Counted from the stretch's first letter, positions 47,144 through 57,592 are shown. The stretch is DNA of 64,000 bases from Psychrobacter sp. UBA3480 (GCF_002377945.1 NZ_DFQV01000020.1:317412-381411); one strand, 5' to 3'. Program-made: numbers and translations. The notes: a model not told the origin generated them from the letters alone.

Positions 47144-47692
47144 ATGAACAGACAAATGCTCAAAAATCAGACAGGATTTACACTTATTGAGCTTATGGTT
47201 GTCGTTTTTATCGTTGCTATTTTGGCAGCGATTGCGATACCTTCTTATAGACAGTACGCTGTGAGAAACGCTGAGTCACAAGCCCAAGCAACTATGCAGC
47301 AATTGGCAATAGAGCTTAATCGTTGGCGAGCTAGCGCTTTAACTTATAAAGGCTTTGTACCTAGAAAGCTCGCAAGTAATGGTGATATAAGTTATGGCTA
47401 TGACGCAACTGATAACAAGACTATCTATGTCCCGAGAGGTAGTAATAATACAAACTACAGCTACTTGATTACTTTAGTGGATGGCAACACAGGTAATACG
47501 CTAGCACCCGCAGTGAATAGCTACTCTACAGCGGGTAGTTCATGGCGTATGGTAGCTACACCCAAGAGTACGGGTATTACTGAACATGCTAGCGTTATTA
47601 TGACCAGTAGCACTGGCACACAATGCAAGAGCAAAGATAGAACTATTACTGCAGCATCTACCAATTGTGGTACTGGTCAAGAAAGTTGGTAG
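47144..47692 (+). CDS. pilE: Type IV minor pilin, PilE type
   Basis: 182 residues, starting 12 nt after pilY1 with AGGGCG upstream. The leader MNRQMLKNQTG is followed by [37 protein letters not shown]. The globular part contains LNRWRASALTYKGFVPR, SYGYDATDNKTIYVPRG and a Cys pair (TQCKSKDR...STNCGTG). Position after pilY1 and sequence fit PilE, another minor pilin of the tip. A second PilE-like gene follows, so this position is duplicated. Confidence 0.87.
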   Translation: MNRQMLKNQTGFTLIELMVVVFIVAILAAIAIPSYRQYAVRNAESQAQATMQQLAIELNRWRASALTYKGFVPRKLASNGDISYGYDATDNKTIYVPRGSNNTNYSYLITLVDGNTGNTLAPAVNSYSTAGSSWRMVATPKSTGITEHASVIMTSSTGTQCKSKDRTITAASTNCGTGQESW

Positions 47693-47753
47693 TCCTATCA
47701 AAAAACTAACTAATAGTTTCATGCATCATGACGGCGATAAGAAAGCAAATACT

Positions 47754-48203
47754 ATGATCACAAATATAAACAACGTTAAATTGAGCAATAGACGTAATAA
47801 TATTAAAGGCTTTACTCTCATTGAAATAATGATAGTAGTAGCTATCATAGGTGTGCTTGCAGCCATTGCATATCCTAATTATCAAAGATACGTTATTAAA
47901 ACCAAACGTACTGATATGATGAGTGAGATGTACAATATTGCTTCTGAAATTCAAAGTCGCAAATTGGCACAGGGTGCTTATAGTAATGCCCTTCTTACAG
48001 GGTTAGGTGGTGATTATCCTAAGCAAGGCACAGCCCTTTATGCTGTTGCCATCACGCCGAATCCATTAACTGCCAAATGGGTAATTACTGCAGTGCCTAA
48101 AGCTAATACTCAGATGAGTAGCGATGGCACCTTAACTTTTAATTATCAGGGTATTAAGTGCAAGGGTAGCGTCTGTAGTACTGGAGACGACTGGAATAAA
48201 TAA
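47754..48203 (+). CDS. pilE: Type IV minor pilin, second PilE-type
   Basis: 149 residues from the ATG at 47754, which gives a 19-residue leader (MITNINNVKLSNRRNNIKG^[28 protein letters not shown]). An ATG at 47721 is an alternative; ribosome sites are weak at both. The body has RKLAQGAYSNALLTGLGGDYPKQGTALYAVAITPNP and a C-terminal Cys pair (IKCKGSVCSTGDDWNK). It belongs to the PilE/minor pilin group, closes the operon and is followed by a strong terminator. Confidence 0.85.
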   Translation: MITNINNVKLSNRRNNIKGFTLIEIMIVVAIIGVLAAIAYPNYQRYVIKTKRTDMMSEMYNIASEIQSRKLAQGAYSNALLTGLGGDYPKQGTALYAVAITPNPLTAKWVITAVPKANTQMSSDGTLTFNYQGIKCKGSVCSTGDDWNK

Positions 48204-48217
48204 ATAGTCACTGAAAT

Positions 48218-48257
48218 AAGAAAGGCTGACAAAAATCGTCAGCCTTTCTTACTTTTT
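48218..48257 (+). terminator. Terminator of the minor pilin operon
   Basis: A perfect 13-bp stem AAGAAAGGCTGAC/GTCAGCCTTTCTT with a 7-nt loop, then ACTTTTT. Confidence 0.88.
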
Positions 48258-48409
48258 ATTACTCATAGTGTCAAACTGACAATTTTTAGCAGCTTAAGCG
48301 TAACATTGTTGGACAATTTAAGTACATAAGACAGCGATTGTCATTTTCTTATAGCAAATTTCATTGTTTCTCAATCAAAAATCTATACTAATAGCCTTAT
48401 CTGTTAATT

Positions 48410-48425
48410 TGGCACATAACATGCA
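48410..48425 (+). promoter_or_regulatory. Sigma-54-like promoter of pilA
   Basis: TGGCAC-ATAAC-ATGCA matches the -24/-12 consensus TGGCAC-N5-TTGCA with one mismatch and exact spacing. The start is expected near 48437, about 86 nt before the ATG. RpoN/PilR control of pilA is established in Pseudomonas. Confidence 0.78.
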
Positions 48426-48522
48426 ACACTATTAGTAAGAAACAATTTTGCTATATCATCGACAGATAAATTTTGATGACTATCAGGAATCTGTCTTCGT
48501 ACTACTCCAATAAGGAATGTTT

Positions 48523-48984
48523 ATGAACACTGCTCAAAAAGGTTTTACCTTAATCGAACTAATGATCGTTGTTGCTATTATCGGTATTCTAGCTGCGATC
48601 GCTATTCCTCAGTATCAGAACTATATCGCTAAGTCACAAGTTAGTCGTGTTGTAGCTGAAACTGGCGCATTAAAAACTGCTTATGAAACTTGTTTAAACG
48701 ATGGCAAAACAGCTGCTAACGCTTGTGACCTTGGTTTCACTGGTTCAAATCTTTTCGATTTATCTGAACCAGCAGTTACCGATGCAACAAACCCGCCTGC
48801 AGTTGCTGTAACAAACGCCACTGTACTTACGTCTGACGGTACGATTGAAGGTACTTTCGCTGGTTCAGCATCGGCAGCATTAACAGATGCGGCGACTACA
48901 GTTGTTTGGTCACGTAGTGATTTGGGTACTTGGACTTGTGCGTTTGATGGTGATGATAAATATGCAGCAGCAGGTTGCCCATAA
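48523..48984 (+). CDS. pilA: Type IV major pilin PilA
   Basis: 153 residues. The ATG at 48523 is chosen because AAGGA ends 6 nt before it; the ATG at 48517 would touch the ribosome site. The leader MNTAQKG is short and the mature N-terminus [36 protein letters not shown] is classic. A Cys pair lies in the middle ([17 protein letters not shown]), and the C-terminal disulfide loop is [14 protein letters not shown]. It is the main pilus subunit, processed by PilD and used for twitching, adhesion and possibly DNA uptake. It has its own sigma-54-like promoter and terminator. Confidence 0.93.
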   Translation: MNTAQKGFTLIELMIVVAIIGILAAIAIPQYQNYIAKSQVSRVVAETGALKTAYETCLNDGKTAANACDLGFTGSNLFDLSEPAVTDATNPPAVAVTNATVLTSDGTIEGTFAGSASAALTDAATTVVWSRSDLGTWTCAFDGDDKYAAAGCP

Positions 48985-49029
48985 TAGTTATTTTCTATCT
49001 TAGAGCTCTTCTAATTTAGACAGTTACAA

Positions 49030-49058
49030 GAAAGCCAAGCCTATTGCTTGGCTTTTTT
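49030..49058 (+). terminator. Terminator after pilA
   Basis: AAGCCAAGC and GCTTGGCTT (9 bp) around a 5-nt loop, then a T-run. Confidence 0.88.
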
Positions 49059-49200
49059 GTGGCTTAATTTTAATGGTCATACGATCAGTAGTTTACCATC
49101 TACTGTAATGATGGGTAAGTGAATAATAATGTCTTTATAAAACATCCTGTTAAATTAGCTAGACATTTTAACAGGATGTTTTATATGAATTAAGAGATAA

Positions 49201-49216
49201 TGGCATAAACTGTGCA
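49201..49216 (+). promoter_or_regulatory. Sigma-54-like promoter of the second pilin gene
   Basis: TGGCAT-AAACT-GTGCA keeps the GG and GC of the -24/-12 elements at exact spacing, with two mismatches to consensus. The start would be near 49228, 24 nt before the ATG. Confidence 0.55.
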
Positions 49217-49251
49217 CCTGTAGAGATACTACTATAAATCTGGCTACTACT

Positions 49252-49752
49252 ATGTTATTTACTAAAAATCGTCACACAGTAGATCAGTTTGGGTTTACCT
49301 TGATTGAACTGATGATAGTCGTGGCCATCATTGGCGTATTAGGAGCCATTGCAATACCACAGTATCAAATTTACATAGGTAAAACTCAGGCCACACGAGT
49401 GGTCAATGAGTTGGGACAACTGCGTCTGACGGTGGAAGAGTGTATACAGACGGGTAGGACAATAATTGGTTTAAGTACAAGTGAATGTGATCCGCGAGCA
49501 TCCGGTTCTAACCTTATAATGGGTAGCTCGCAAGTGGGTGTGGTATTGCCTAATAATATTGGTATTGCTCAACTTAGCAACCCGCTGACACCGTCTTCTA
49601 GTATTATTGCCACTATATCGACACAGGTGAATCCAAAACTAGCTAGAAAAAAAGTAAAATGGCTTCGCACTAGTACAGGCTCATGGAGTTGTAGTAGTAA
49701 TATAGAAGCAATATATCTACCTAATTCCTGTAGCCACAATGCTAATCTATAG
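49252..49752 (+). CDS. Second PilA-like type IV pilin
   Basis: 166 residues. The 14-residue leader ends QFG^[44 protein letters not shown]. The body aligns with the neighbouring PilA (ECIQTGRTIIGLSTSECDPRASGSNLI, then a C-terminal loop WSCSSNIEAIYLPNSC) but has diverged strongly. It may be an alternative major subunit, a minor subunit or a decaying duplicate. No good ribosome site is seen before the ATG, so expression may be low. It has its own sigma-54-like site and terminator. Confidence 0.87.
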   Translation: MLFTKNRHTVDQFGFTLIELMIVVAIIGVLGAIAIPQYQIYIGKTQATRVVNELGQLRLTVEECIQTGRTIIGLSTSECDPRASGSNLIMGSSQVGVVLPNNIGIAQLSNPLTPSSSIIATISTQVNPKLARKKVKWLRTSTGSWSCSSNIEAIYLPNSCSHNANL

Positions 49753-49790
49753 TGTGTTTGGCTAGTATAATATTTATCTTCAAAGCAAAG

Positions 49791-49829
49791 AAAACCACCT
49801 AACAGCATATCGCTATTAGGTGGTTTTTT
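49791..49829. terminator. Bidirectional terminator
   Basis: AAAACCACCTAA and TTAGGTGGTTTT (12 bp) around a 13-nt loop with A/T flanks, between the second pilin (plus) and fdxA (minus). Confidence 0.85.
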
Positions 49830-49863
49830 ATTGGTACAATATATAGGTAATTTAAGATGAGGA

Positions 49864-50187
49864 TTACCTTTCTAAATATTGAATCTTACCTTCTACGCCG
49901 TCCCACTTTTCAGCTTCTGGCATTTGCCCTTTCATCTCAGTGATGTTTGGCCATTTTTGTGCCAGCTCTTCATTTAGCTGAGTAAACATCTCTTGGTCTT
50001 TCGGTACTTCATCTTCTGAGAAGATCGCATTGGCCGGACATTCAGGCTCGCATAGCGCGCAGTCGATGCACTCATCAGGATCGATGACTAGGAAGTTTGG
50101 GCCTTCATAAAAGCAGTCCACAGGACAGACTTCTACACAGTCGGTGTATTTGCAAAGAATGCAGTTATCTGTAACGACAAAGGTCAT
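49864..50187 (-). CDS. fdxA: 7Fe ferredoxin FdxA
   Basis: 107 residues, usual length. The cysteines for one [3Fe-4S] and one [4Fe-4S] cluster are visible: [17 protein letters not shown] and [12 protein letters not shown]. The C-terminal extension ([37 protein letters not shown]) is typical of the Azotobacter FdI/FdxA group. It transfers electrons in the cytoplasm; the partner is unknown. It lies downstream of mutS on the same strand, as in Pseudomonas, but a 107-bp repeat element sits in the gap. Confidence 0.95.
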   Translation of the reverse strand: MTFVVTDNCILCKYTDCVEVCPVDCFYEGPNFLVIDPDECIDCALCEPECPANAIFSEDEVPKDQEMFTQLNEELAQKWPNITEMKGQMPEAEKWDGVEGKIQYLER

Positions 50188-50218
50188 AGTGAGGTCTACC
50201 TGTTATTGGATTGGCTGA

Positions 50219-50325
50219 TATAGTCAATTCCTTTTAAAAGAGTTACTGTGTCAACCTTGCTTGAAGTATTATTTATACCTCTGCGCTCAGCTGCATTGTA
50301 ATTCTTCTAAATTAAATCAACTATA
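50219..50325 (-). repeat. About 108-bp element with TATAGTC/AACTATA ends, copy 2 (inverted)
   Basis: Read on the minus strand it starts TATAGTTGATTTAATTTA and ends GGAATTGACTATA, total 107 bp. It aligns end to end with copy 1 (25368-25475), almost without gaps: the shared core is A-AAATA-TA then AAGC-AG--TGACAC, and the ends match. By eye roughly 60 percent of positions agree. It lies between mutS and fdxA, 31 bp upstream of the fdxA start. Confidence 0.6.
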
Positions 50326-50393
50326 AGGGCTACATAGAATAGTTGGAAAATAAAGCGTATTTTAGCGCCTTTAGTACACTTTGACAATTCCCT

Positions 50394-53300
50394 TTAATGA
50401 CTAATGATTTTCTTCAGATGATAAAGTAAATCATGCGCTTGCTTAGGTGTCAGGCTATCAGGGTCAATTATGCTCAGCTCATCTTGCAAGCTAAATAGCT
50501 GATTTTGTTTTGGATTGTTCAATGTGTCTGCCGCTTGAGTAGTATGACTCACTTCTTGATTGAGAGTAGCATCATTATAACTATCTTCCCGTTTATCCTT
50601 TACTGACTTAGCTAATTCATTTTTATCATCAACAGTTTTTGCTTTATCTACGGCTAAATGGTCTAACTGTAAGTTGTCTGCTAGATAGCGCTTAGCATCC
50701 TCTAGCACTTGGGTGGGAATACCAGCCATTTTTGCGACATGTAGCCCAAAGCTAGAACTCGCTGCGCCATCTTTAATTTGATGCAATAGCAATAACTGAC
50801 CATCAACTTCGCTGGCTGCTACATGAACGTTACGGATATCAGCATGATGCTTGCCAGTACCATTCGTTAATTGGGTCAGCTCAAAATAGTGAGTGGCAAA
50901 TAATGTCAGGCAACCAATTTCGACTAGGTGATTGACACAGGCATGGGCAATGGCCAAACCATCAGTGGTGGCAGTACCGCGGCCGACTTCGTCCATTAAT
51001 ACCAGTGATTTATTGGTTGCTTGATTTAAGATATTGGCTGTCTCGATCATCTCTACCATAAAGGTCGATTTGCCACCTGCCAAGTCATCAGCTGAACCAA
51101 TACGCGTAAAGATACGATCAATGTCACCAATATGAGCACTAGCTGCTGGCACAAAGCTGCCGCAATGCGCGAGCAGTACAATCAGGGCGGTCTGGCGCAT
51201 ATAGGTCGATTTACCACCCATATTAGGGCCAGTAATAAGAAGCAGCCTTTCAGGATACCCATCACTACCTAGTGCACAGTCATTGGCGACAAAGTGGTTT
51301 GTACTTAGTGAATTACCGTTCCTGCTGTTGGCGTTGGTTTGATTCAATGCTGCTTCAACCACAACATGACGACCTTGACGAATATCAATGTTGGTTTGAT
51401 TTTTGGCCACCGATTCGCTTTGGTCTTTTGTATGTAGCCCCATGATTGGGCGCTGCCAGTTATACGTCATGGCAAGCTGGGCCCAATTGCTTAGCACATC
51501 TAATTGGGCGATAGCCGCGCTAAGCTGTTGTAGGTCAGCCAAGTGTTGGTTTAATTGAGTGAGCAGCTCTTGATACAGCTGCTTTTCACGAGCTAATGCT
51601 AAGGACTGGGCACTTAGATATTCTGTCTCAACTTCCTTTAGCTCATCAGTGATAAAGCGCTCGCTACTTTTAAGCGTTTGTCGACGGATAAAGTGGGCAG
51701 GGGCATTCTTTGCCTGCATTTTGGGCAATTCAAAATAGAAGCCGCTAACTTTATTAAAGCCGACTTTTAGACTAGGTAATTGATTGTCTTGACGGGTACG
51801 CTCTAACATTTCGTCTAGCGTCGATTGAATATTGTCATGCAAGTGGGTAAGACGATCAAGCTCTTCATCGTAGCCCGCCGCTAGCATTCCTCCATCGCGG
51901 ATATGCGCAGGTGGTTCAATGACAATAGCGCGCTCGATTAATTCGGCGACGGATTGAACAGCAGGTAGTTGATCTGGCAATTGCTGCATTAGCATTGGTA
52001 GCAGGCCAGCGTCTTCATGACTGATACCCGATGTTGTCAATAGAGTAGTCAGCTGTGCGCTACTAGCGATACCCTCGGCAAGTTTACGCAAGTCGCGGGG
52101 CTTAGCGCTCATCAGACCGATGCGACTACTAATGCGCTCAACATCACCGATGGCATGTAGCGTCTCGCGTATGCTCGTGACCAGTGTATTCTTGGTTACG
52201 CTATTTGCTAATGTTTGCTCAAGATTGTTTGGTGCATGTTCTGTATTCAATAGAGATGCTATCGCGTCCAAACGCATATTGATACGTGAATGTTGACGAA
52301 GTGGGCGCTTCATTTGCTGCACGAGTAAACGCTTGCCCATCGGAGTCTGACAGTGATTCAGCACAGATATCAAAGAAGTACCATTGCTACTAACAGGGGT
52401 AAATAGCTCAAGGTTTTGCTGGCTATTGGCATCGATAATTAGGTAGTCATCACTATACTCGACGATGAGTTGGTTGACTTGAGGCACGTGGCGCTGCTGG
52501 GTTTGGCGCGCATAGTGGATAAGCGCAGCACAGCTGGTTTGCGCAAGTGGAGCCTCAGCAATACCTAATCCATCAAGGCGTTGAACTTCAAACTGTTGGC
52601 AAAGGGTGTCGCTGGCATGCTCGCGATGAAAATCGTTGGCAGCGACTTCTATAATAGGGCAGTCCAAATTTTGTCGTAACCATAGTAGCCACTCTGCGTC
52701 AGTATCGCCAATACTATCGCTGAGCGCTTCACTAATGATGCATTCACTAGGCGCAAAACGCGCCAATACAGTCAGCATTTGAGTTTGCAGACCATCTATA
52801 TCGTTTTTATCTGCTATTAGTGTCTGGGTAGTCAGTGTACCCGCGGCCAAATCCATCTGACTAACGGCTGCTTGTAACGTCTGGCTATTGTCTTGCGTTT
52901 TCATAGCTGCAATATCGATGGCGACCACAGTCGGCGTATGATTAGGTGCAATCAATGCGTCATCAGTAATAGTACCTGCGGTAAGCGTTTTAACCACTTC
53001 GCGGCGCATGATGCTACCAGCGGCAGATTTGCTTTTATCTTTCTTTTGCTTGTCGCCCATCGCAGGGACATTGGACTTATTATCAGCGTTACCAGTTGTC
53101 GATTCGTCAATTTGTTCGCATACGACCACTGTCTGCCCAGCCGCAATCAAGCGTGCCATATAGCTATCGGCTGCATGGAAGGGTACACCCGCCATGGCTA
53201 TCGTGTTGCCTGCTTTATCCGTACCACGGCGCGTCAGTGTGATATCTAGTATTTGCGCCGCTCGCTTAGCATCATCAAAGAACAGCTCATAGAAATCACC

Positions 53301-53495
53301 CATCCGGTACAAGAGCAATGCTTGTGGATAGTTGGCTTTCATGGTTAGATATTGGACCATCATCGGTGTATGGTCTGCTAGGTTATAGACGGCATCGCCT
53401 ATATTTAAGCAGTCAGAGGTCTCTTGTTTTGGTAATGGTTTTTCTGATGAAGTAGGATTTGACGACTGATTTTGTCCAGATGGCTTTACGGTCAT
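50394..53495 (-). CDS. mutS: DNA mismatch repair protein MutS
   Basis: 1033 residues from the ATG at 53495, chosen because MTVKPSGQ is the last start before the conserved part; the frame continues to a TTG at 53606. The mismatch-binding Phe-x-Glu is F68-Y69-E70 in MGDFYELF. The ATPase has Walker [10 protein letters not shown] (about 756-764) and [17 protein letters not shown]. It recognises mispaired bases and recruits MutL. It is about 180 residues longer than E. coli MutS: a Lys/Asp/Ser-rich insert near 145-175, an Asn/Ser-rich insert before Walker A, and a charged stretch near the C-terminal helices. Confidence 0.95.
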   Translation of the reverse strand: MTVKPSGQNQSSNPTSSEKPLPKQETSDCLNIGDAVYNLADHTPMMVQYLTMKANYPQALLLYRMGDFYELFFDDAKRAAQILDITLTRRGTDKAGNTIAMAGVPFHAADSYMARLIAAGQTVVVCEQIDESTTGNADNKSNVPAMGDKQKKDKSKSAAGSIMRREVVKTLTAGTITDDALIAPNHTPTVVAIDIAAMKTQDNSQTLQAAVSQMDLAAGTLTTQTLIADKNDIDGLQTQMLTVLARFAPSECIISEALSDSIGDTDAEWLLWLRQNLDCPIIEVAANDFHREHASDTLCQQFEVQRLDGLGIAEAPLAQTSCAALIHYARQTQQRHVPQVNQLIVEYSDDYLIIDANSQQNLELFTPVSSNGTSLISVLNHCQTPMGKRLLVQQMKRPLRQHSRINMRLDAIASLLNTEHAPNNLEQTLANSVTKNTLVTSIRETLHAIGDVERISSRIGLMSAKPRDLRKLAEGIASSAQLTTLLTTSGISHEDAGLLPMLMQQLPDQLPAVQSVAELIERAIVIEPPAHIRDGGMLAAGYDEELDRLTHLHDNIQSTLDEMLERTRQDNQLPSLKVGFNKVSGFYFELPKMQAKNAPAHFIRRQTLKSSERFITDELKEVETEYLSAQSLALAREKQLYQELLTQLNQHLADLQQLSAAIAQLDVLSNWAQLAMTYNWQRPIMGLHTKDQSESVAKNQTNIDIRQGRHVVVEAALNQTNANSRNGNSLSTNHFVANDCALGSDGYPERLLLITGPNMGGKSTYMRQTALIVLLAHCGSFVPAASAHIGDIDRIFTRIGSADDLAGGKSTFMVEMIETANILNQATNKSLVLMDEVGRGTATTDGLAIAHACVNHLVEIGCLTLFATHYFELTQLTNGTGKHHADIRNVHVAASEVDGQLLLLHQIKDGAASSSFGLHVAKMAGIPTQVLEDAKRYLADNLQLDHLAVDKAKTVDDKNELAKSVKDKREDSYNDATLNQEVSHTTQAADTLNNPKQNQLFSLQDELSIIDPDSLTPKQAHDLLYHLKKIISH

Positions 53496-53949
53496 GCAGA
53501 GTCTCTTATAGTACTTTAATGGGTTGTAATGAGTATTTTGTGATAGAGATACTAAAGGGTCATTTGTCTTATATATGAGTTTGATATATAGCTTTGGCTT
53601 TATCAATATGCCAGTTACTTATAGATAAATGGTTCCACGACAAATTTTGAGCCAAGATGCAGTGGTAGCAAACGTATAAAAATCAAAATGTGAAAAATAA
53701 TAAAGTCGCTAAAAAAGCTAAGAAATTTAAGAAGGTATTCGCTATTTTAACACGTCCTACTAGGTTTTTACTGTGGCAAATATCTACTCGCTGCCCTTGT
53801 ATCCATCAGCGTCATAACCATATATAATGACGGCACACTTAATTGGGCGATACTAAATTAGGTAGTACTTAGTCGGGTGATGACAAGGCAGAGAGCTAAG
53901 CTTTGGCTAATGCGCACTAATTATCGAATATTCCATAGGTCAAAAAATT
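53496..53949. other. Intergenic region between divergent mutS and secA
   Basis: About 450 bp. A TATAAT (53823-53828, plus) could serve secA but has no good -35. GGGCGAT/GGTAGT/GGGTGAT-like short repeats lie at 53845-53885. No SecM-like leader peptide gene was recognised. Confidence 0.4.
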
Positions 53950-56751
53950 ATGTTATCAAAGATTATAGGCAGTGTGGTTGGCACTAAAAATGACCGCGAA
54001 TTAAAACGCATGCGTAAAGTGGTCAGCAAGATCAACGCACGAGAGGCTGAAATACAAGCCCTGTCTGATGAGCAACTACAACAAAAAACTGAAGAATTTA
54101 AAGCCAGACATCAAAAAGGCGAAAGCTTAGATGCATTATTGCCAGAGGCGTTTGCTGTCTGCCGCGAAGCATCATTGCGTGTCAATGGCATGCGTCACTA
54201 TGACGTGCAGCTGATCGGTGGTATCACCTTGCACGAAGGCAAAATCGCTGAGATGAAAACTGGTGAAGGTAAAACCCTAATGGGAACCTTGGCCATGTAC
54301 TTAAATGCGATCAGCGGCAAAGGGGTTCATCTGGTCACGGTCAATGATTATTTGGCCGCACGCGATGCTGAGCTAAACCGTCCGTTGTTTGGGTTTTTGG
54401 GTATGACTGTTGGTGTGATTTACTCACAGCAGCCACCACAAGAAAAAATCGAAGCTTATCAAGCCGACATTACCTATGGTACCAATAACGAATACGGTTT
54501 TGATTATCTGCGCGATAACATGGTCTTTAGTCTTGCTGAGAAAAAACAGCGCCCGCTAAACTTTTGTATTATCGATGAAATTGATTCGATCTTGATTGAT
54601 GAGGCTCGTACGCCGCTTATTATTTCGGGTCAAGCTGAAGATTCTTCACGCATGTACGCGTTGATTAATACGATTATTCCTGTGCTGATTCGTTCAAAAG
54701 ACGAAGAAGCAAACAAGAATAACGAAGAAGAAGACTTCTGGATCGATGAAAAGAATCGCCAAATTGAGATCAGCGAAAAAGGCTACGAAAAAATCGAGCG
54801 CTTCTTAATCGAAGTGGGTGAGCTGGGTGAAAACGAAAGCTTATATAGCCCAAGTCGTTTGCCACTTTTGGCTCACGTTCAAGCTGCCATCCGTGCGCAT
54901 CACGTGTTTGTCAAAAACGTTCACTATATCGTCGATGAAGGCGAAGTGGTCATCGTTGATGAAAATACAGGCCGTACCATGCCGGGTCGTCGCTGGTCAG
55001 AAGGCTTGCATCAAGCAGTAGAAGCGAAAGAAAACGTTGAGATCCAAGCAGAGAACCAAACGCTTGCAACCACGACATTCCAGAACTACTTCCGTCTATA
55101 TGACAAATTGTCTGGTATGACGGGTACCGCTGATACCGAAGCGGCAGAATTCAAATCTACTTACGATCTAGATGTCATCGTGATTCCAACGCATGAGCCG
55201 ATTGCTCGTATCGATATGGATGACCAGATTTTCTTAACTAAGTTAGGCAAATACAAAGGTATCATTCGCGAAATTAAAGAAATTCAAGCCAAGGGCGCGC
55301 CAGTACTGGTTGGTACAGCGACGATTGAGGCTAGTGAAGAGTTGTCTTACTTGCTTGACCAAGAAGGCGTTAAGCATAACGTTCTAAACGCTAAGCAGCA
55401 CGAGCGTGAAGCAGAAATTATTGCACAGGCAGGTAGCCCAAAATCAGTCACGATCGCAACCAACATGGCAGGCCGTGGTACGGATATTATCCTTGGTGGT
55501 AACTGGCAGTCGTTTATCGAAGATATTGATGCGGTGAGTCCAGAAGAGATGCAGCGTCTAAAATCTCAATGGCAAGTCAAACATGACCAAGTTGTAGCAG
55601 CTGGTGGTTTACATATCATCGGCTCTGAGCGCCATGAGTCACGCCGTATCGATAACCAGTTACGTGGTCGTGCTGGTCGTCAGGGTGACCCTGGTATGTC
55701 ACGCTTTTTCTTATCGCTTGAAGATGATCTGATGCGTATCTTCGCAGGTGATCGCGTGGTCAATATGATGCGTGCGATGGGCCTCAAAGAAGATGAAGCC
55801 ATCGAACATAAAATGGTCTCTAAATCGATCGAAAACGCCCAAGGTAAAGTTGAGAGTCGCGATTTTGATGCTCGTAAAAACTTACTGAAATATGATGATG
55901 TTGCCAATGAGCAGCGTAAAGTTATCTATGGTCAGCGTGATGATTTATTAGCAGAGATGGATTTATTAGAAGCCATCGAAGTGATGCATCATGAAGTATA
56001 TAACGCGATGATCAATCAGTTTATTCCGCCTGGCTCTATTGATGATCAATGGAATATTGACGGCTTAGAAGACGAGTTAGAAGACGAGTTCAAAATCTCG
56101 ATGCCGATTAACGATTGGTTGGATGAAGATCGTCGTCTGGATGAAGAAGGGCTGCGTGAGAAAATCGTTCAAACAGCGATAGATCGTTATCATAGTCGCC
56201 GTGAGCAGATGGGTGAAAAGGATGCCGCTCAGCTTGAGCGTCATTTCATGCTACAGAGTCTAGATAAGCATTGGAAAGAGCACTTAACGCAAATGGATCA
56301 GCTACGTAAAGGGATTCATTTACGTGGTTATGCACAGAAGAACCCTGAGCAGGAATACAAGCGTGAGTCGTTTGAATTGTTCCAGATGATGCTTGGTGCG
56401 ATTAAGTCTGAGACCGTACAAGACTTGTCACGTGTGCATATCCCAACCAAGGAAGAACTGGAAGCATTAGAAATCCAGCAACGTGAGAACGCTGCCCATA
56501 TGCAAATGCAGTTCGAGCATGACGATGTAGATAACTTGGATAGCAATGCAAGTGGTTCAGCTGCTCAGCCGCAACCACAAAGCCGCAATCTAAACAGCGG
56601 TGCTGCCGCAGCTGGCGTTGGTGCTGCTATAGCAGGTAACGGTAGTAATGCTAATGAACCAAACCCATATGCAGGTATGAATATCAGTCGTAATGCAGCT
56701 TGCCCTTGTGGCTCAGGTCTTAAGTACAAGCAGTGTCATGGTAAAATCTAG
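53950..56751 (+). CDS. secA: Preprotein translocase ATPase SecA
   Basis: 933 residues. It drives secretory proteins through SecYEG using ATP. Walker [11 protein letters not shown] (102-111), the DEID Walker B ([17 protein letters not shown]), [14 protein letters not shown] and [18 protein letters not shown] are intact. The C-terminus ends with the SecB- and lipid-binding zinc motif [15 protein letters not shown] Gln/Asn/Gly/Ala-rich linker (about 860-905) precedes it. AGG lies before the ATG. It is monocistronic with a strong terminator, divergent from mutS. The E. coli upstream regulator SecM is absent. Confidence 0.97.
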   Translation: MLSKIIGSVVGTKNDRELKRMRKVVSKINAREAEIQALSDEQLQQKTEEFKARHQKGESLDALLPEAFAVCREASLRVNGMRHYDVQLIGGITLHEGKIAEMKTGEGKTLMGTLAMYLNAISGKGVHLVTVNDYLAARDAELNRPLFGFLGMTVGVIYSQQPPQEKIEAYQADITYGTNNEYGFDYLRDNMVFSLAEKKQRPLNFCIIDEIDSILIDEARTPLIISGQAEDSSRMYALINTIIPVLIRSKDEEANKNNEEEDFWIDEKNRQIEISEKGYEKIERFLIEVGELGENESLYSPSRLPLLAHVQAAIRAHHVFVKNVHYIVDEGEVVIVDENTGRTMPGRRWSEGLHQAVEAKENVEIQAENQTLATTTFQNYFRLYDKLSGMTGTADTEAAEFKSTYDLDVIVIPTHEPIARIDMDDQIFLTKLGKYKGIIREIKEIQAKGAPVLVGTATIEASEELSYLLDQEGVKHNVLNAKQHEREAEIIAQAGSPKSVTIATNMAGRGTDIILGGNWQSFIEDIDAVSPEEMQRLKSQWQVKHDQVVAAGGLHIIGSERHESRRIDNQLRGRAGRQGDPGMSRFFLSLEDDLMRIFAGDRVVNMMRAMGLKEDEAIEHKMVSKSIENAQGKVESRDFDARKNLLKYDDVANEQRKVIYGQRDDLLAEMDLLEAIEVMHHEVYNAMINQFIPPGSIDDQWNIDGLEDELEDEFKISMPINDWLDEDRRLDEEGLREKIVQTAIDRYHSRREQMGEKDAAQLERHFMLQSLDKHWKEHLTQMDQLRKGIHLRGYAQKNPEQEYKRESFELFQMMLGAIKSETVQDLSRVHIPTKEELEALEIQQRENAAHMQMQFEHDDVDNLDSNASGSAAQPQPQSRNLNSGAAAAGVGAAIAGNGSNANEPNPYAGMNISRNAACPCGSGLKYKQCHGKI

Positions 56752-56813
56752 TCGTTAGTCATAGCAAGTCATTAGCTATTTACTGAACTGCTATTAAAGC
56801 AAGCTCTTACCTA

Positions 56814-56849
56814 AAAAAGCCCTTATCTTAAGTAGATAGGGGCTTTTTC
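56814..56849 (+). terminator. Terminator after secA
   Basis: AAAAAGCCCTTATCT and AGATAGGGGCTTTTT pair with one mismatch or wobble around a short loop, followed by T. Confidence 0.85.
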
Positions 56850-56992
56850 ATATCTGTTAGATAACTTATGCAAACTTAAAACTTGCTAGACTAAGTCCAA
56901 CAAACACTTTGTATTGATTACTTACAAATTCAGCATAGGCGTGAATTTATGGACACGCTATAGTGTTTAACATATTTATTTGGGAGAGTGTC

Positions 56993-57526
56993 ATGAGTGT
57001 AGAATTCTTAAAAAAAGTACGCAGCTCAGTAGTTTTAACAAGTTTGTTGGCTGGCGCCTTGACGGTTAGTGCTTGTCAGCAACAGTCAGAGCCAGAGACG
57101 GGAATGGAAGAAGGTGCTAATACAGAAGAGTCCGTTCCAATGTCAGCGGAGCCTGCTGAACCTAGTGATGTCGTCGTCGATACCGAAGACGCTTCGCTTA
57201 ACGAAGTAGAAGGTGATACTACTGCTTCAGTAAATAGCGCCGTCAAGCAGATGTCGTATCTATGTACACCTGAACTAAAAGTTGAGGCGACTTATAAAGA
57301 AGATGCTAATCAAGTTGTTGTCGCAACCGACATGGGTACAGTAACGTTGAACCAGACCAATGAAGGTAGTAATCCTGAAGTGTTTGAAGTGGCGACCGCA
57401 ATTGATGGTGGTCAAGGCTTCACACAGTGGCGCGTAGGGCACGAAGCTCGTAAAACTGGCGTCATGCGTACTGCGGGTGCAGATGAGTCAAATGTTAATA
57501 CATTCGAGTGTAATGAAGCCTCATAG
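56993..57526 (+). CDS. Lipoprotein, possibly MliC-like
   Basis: 177 residues from the ATG at 56993 (GGGAGAG upstream). Lipobox VSAC (Cys28) is followed by an acidic Glu/Ser/Pro linker (29-85) and a small C-terminal domain with Cys91 and Cys173. MSYLCTPELKVEATYKEDANQVVVATDMGTVTL and the Cys near the end resemble the MliC/PliC lysozyme-inhibitor fold, which has a similar Cys pair and small beta barrel, but the similarity is weak and the SGxxY-type inhibitory loop is not evident. It is probably exposed in the periplasm; the function is uncertain. It is monocistronic. Confidence 0.72.
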   Translation: MSVEFLKKVRSSVVLTSLLAGALTVSACQQQSEPETGMEEGANTEESVPMSAEPAEPSDVVVDTEDASLNEVEGDTTASVNSAVKQMSYLCTPELKVEATYKEDANQVVVATDMGTVTLNQTNEGSNPEVFEVATAIDGGQGFTQWRVGHEARKTGVMRTAGADESNVNTFECNEAS

Positions 57527-57563
57527 TTGGTCTTCAATACTTAGTAAGTGATAAGCATTAAAA

Positions 57564-57592
57564 AAGCAACGCTAAGATAGCGTTGCTTCTTT
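57564..57592 (+). terminator. Terminator after the lipoprotein gene
   Basis: A perfect 11-bp stem AAGCAACGCTA/TAGCGTTGCTT with a 3-nt loop, then CTTT. Confidence 0.75.

Larger units (their letters stand above)
48204..48522. other. Intergenic region between the minor pilin operon and pilA
   Basis: It holds the operon terminator, an AT-rich stretch of about 150 bp that could bind an activator (for example PilR), and the sigma-54-like promoter of pilA. Confidence 0.5.

Noticed and set aside
53496..53949. SecM-like arrest peptide before secA
   Set aside because: No suitable small frame with a signal peptide and arrest motif was found.
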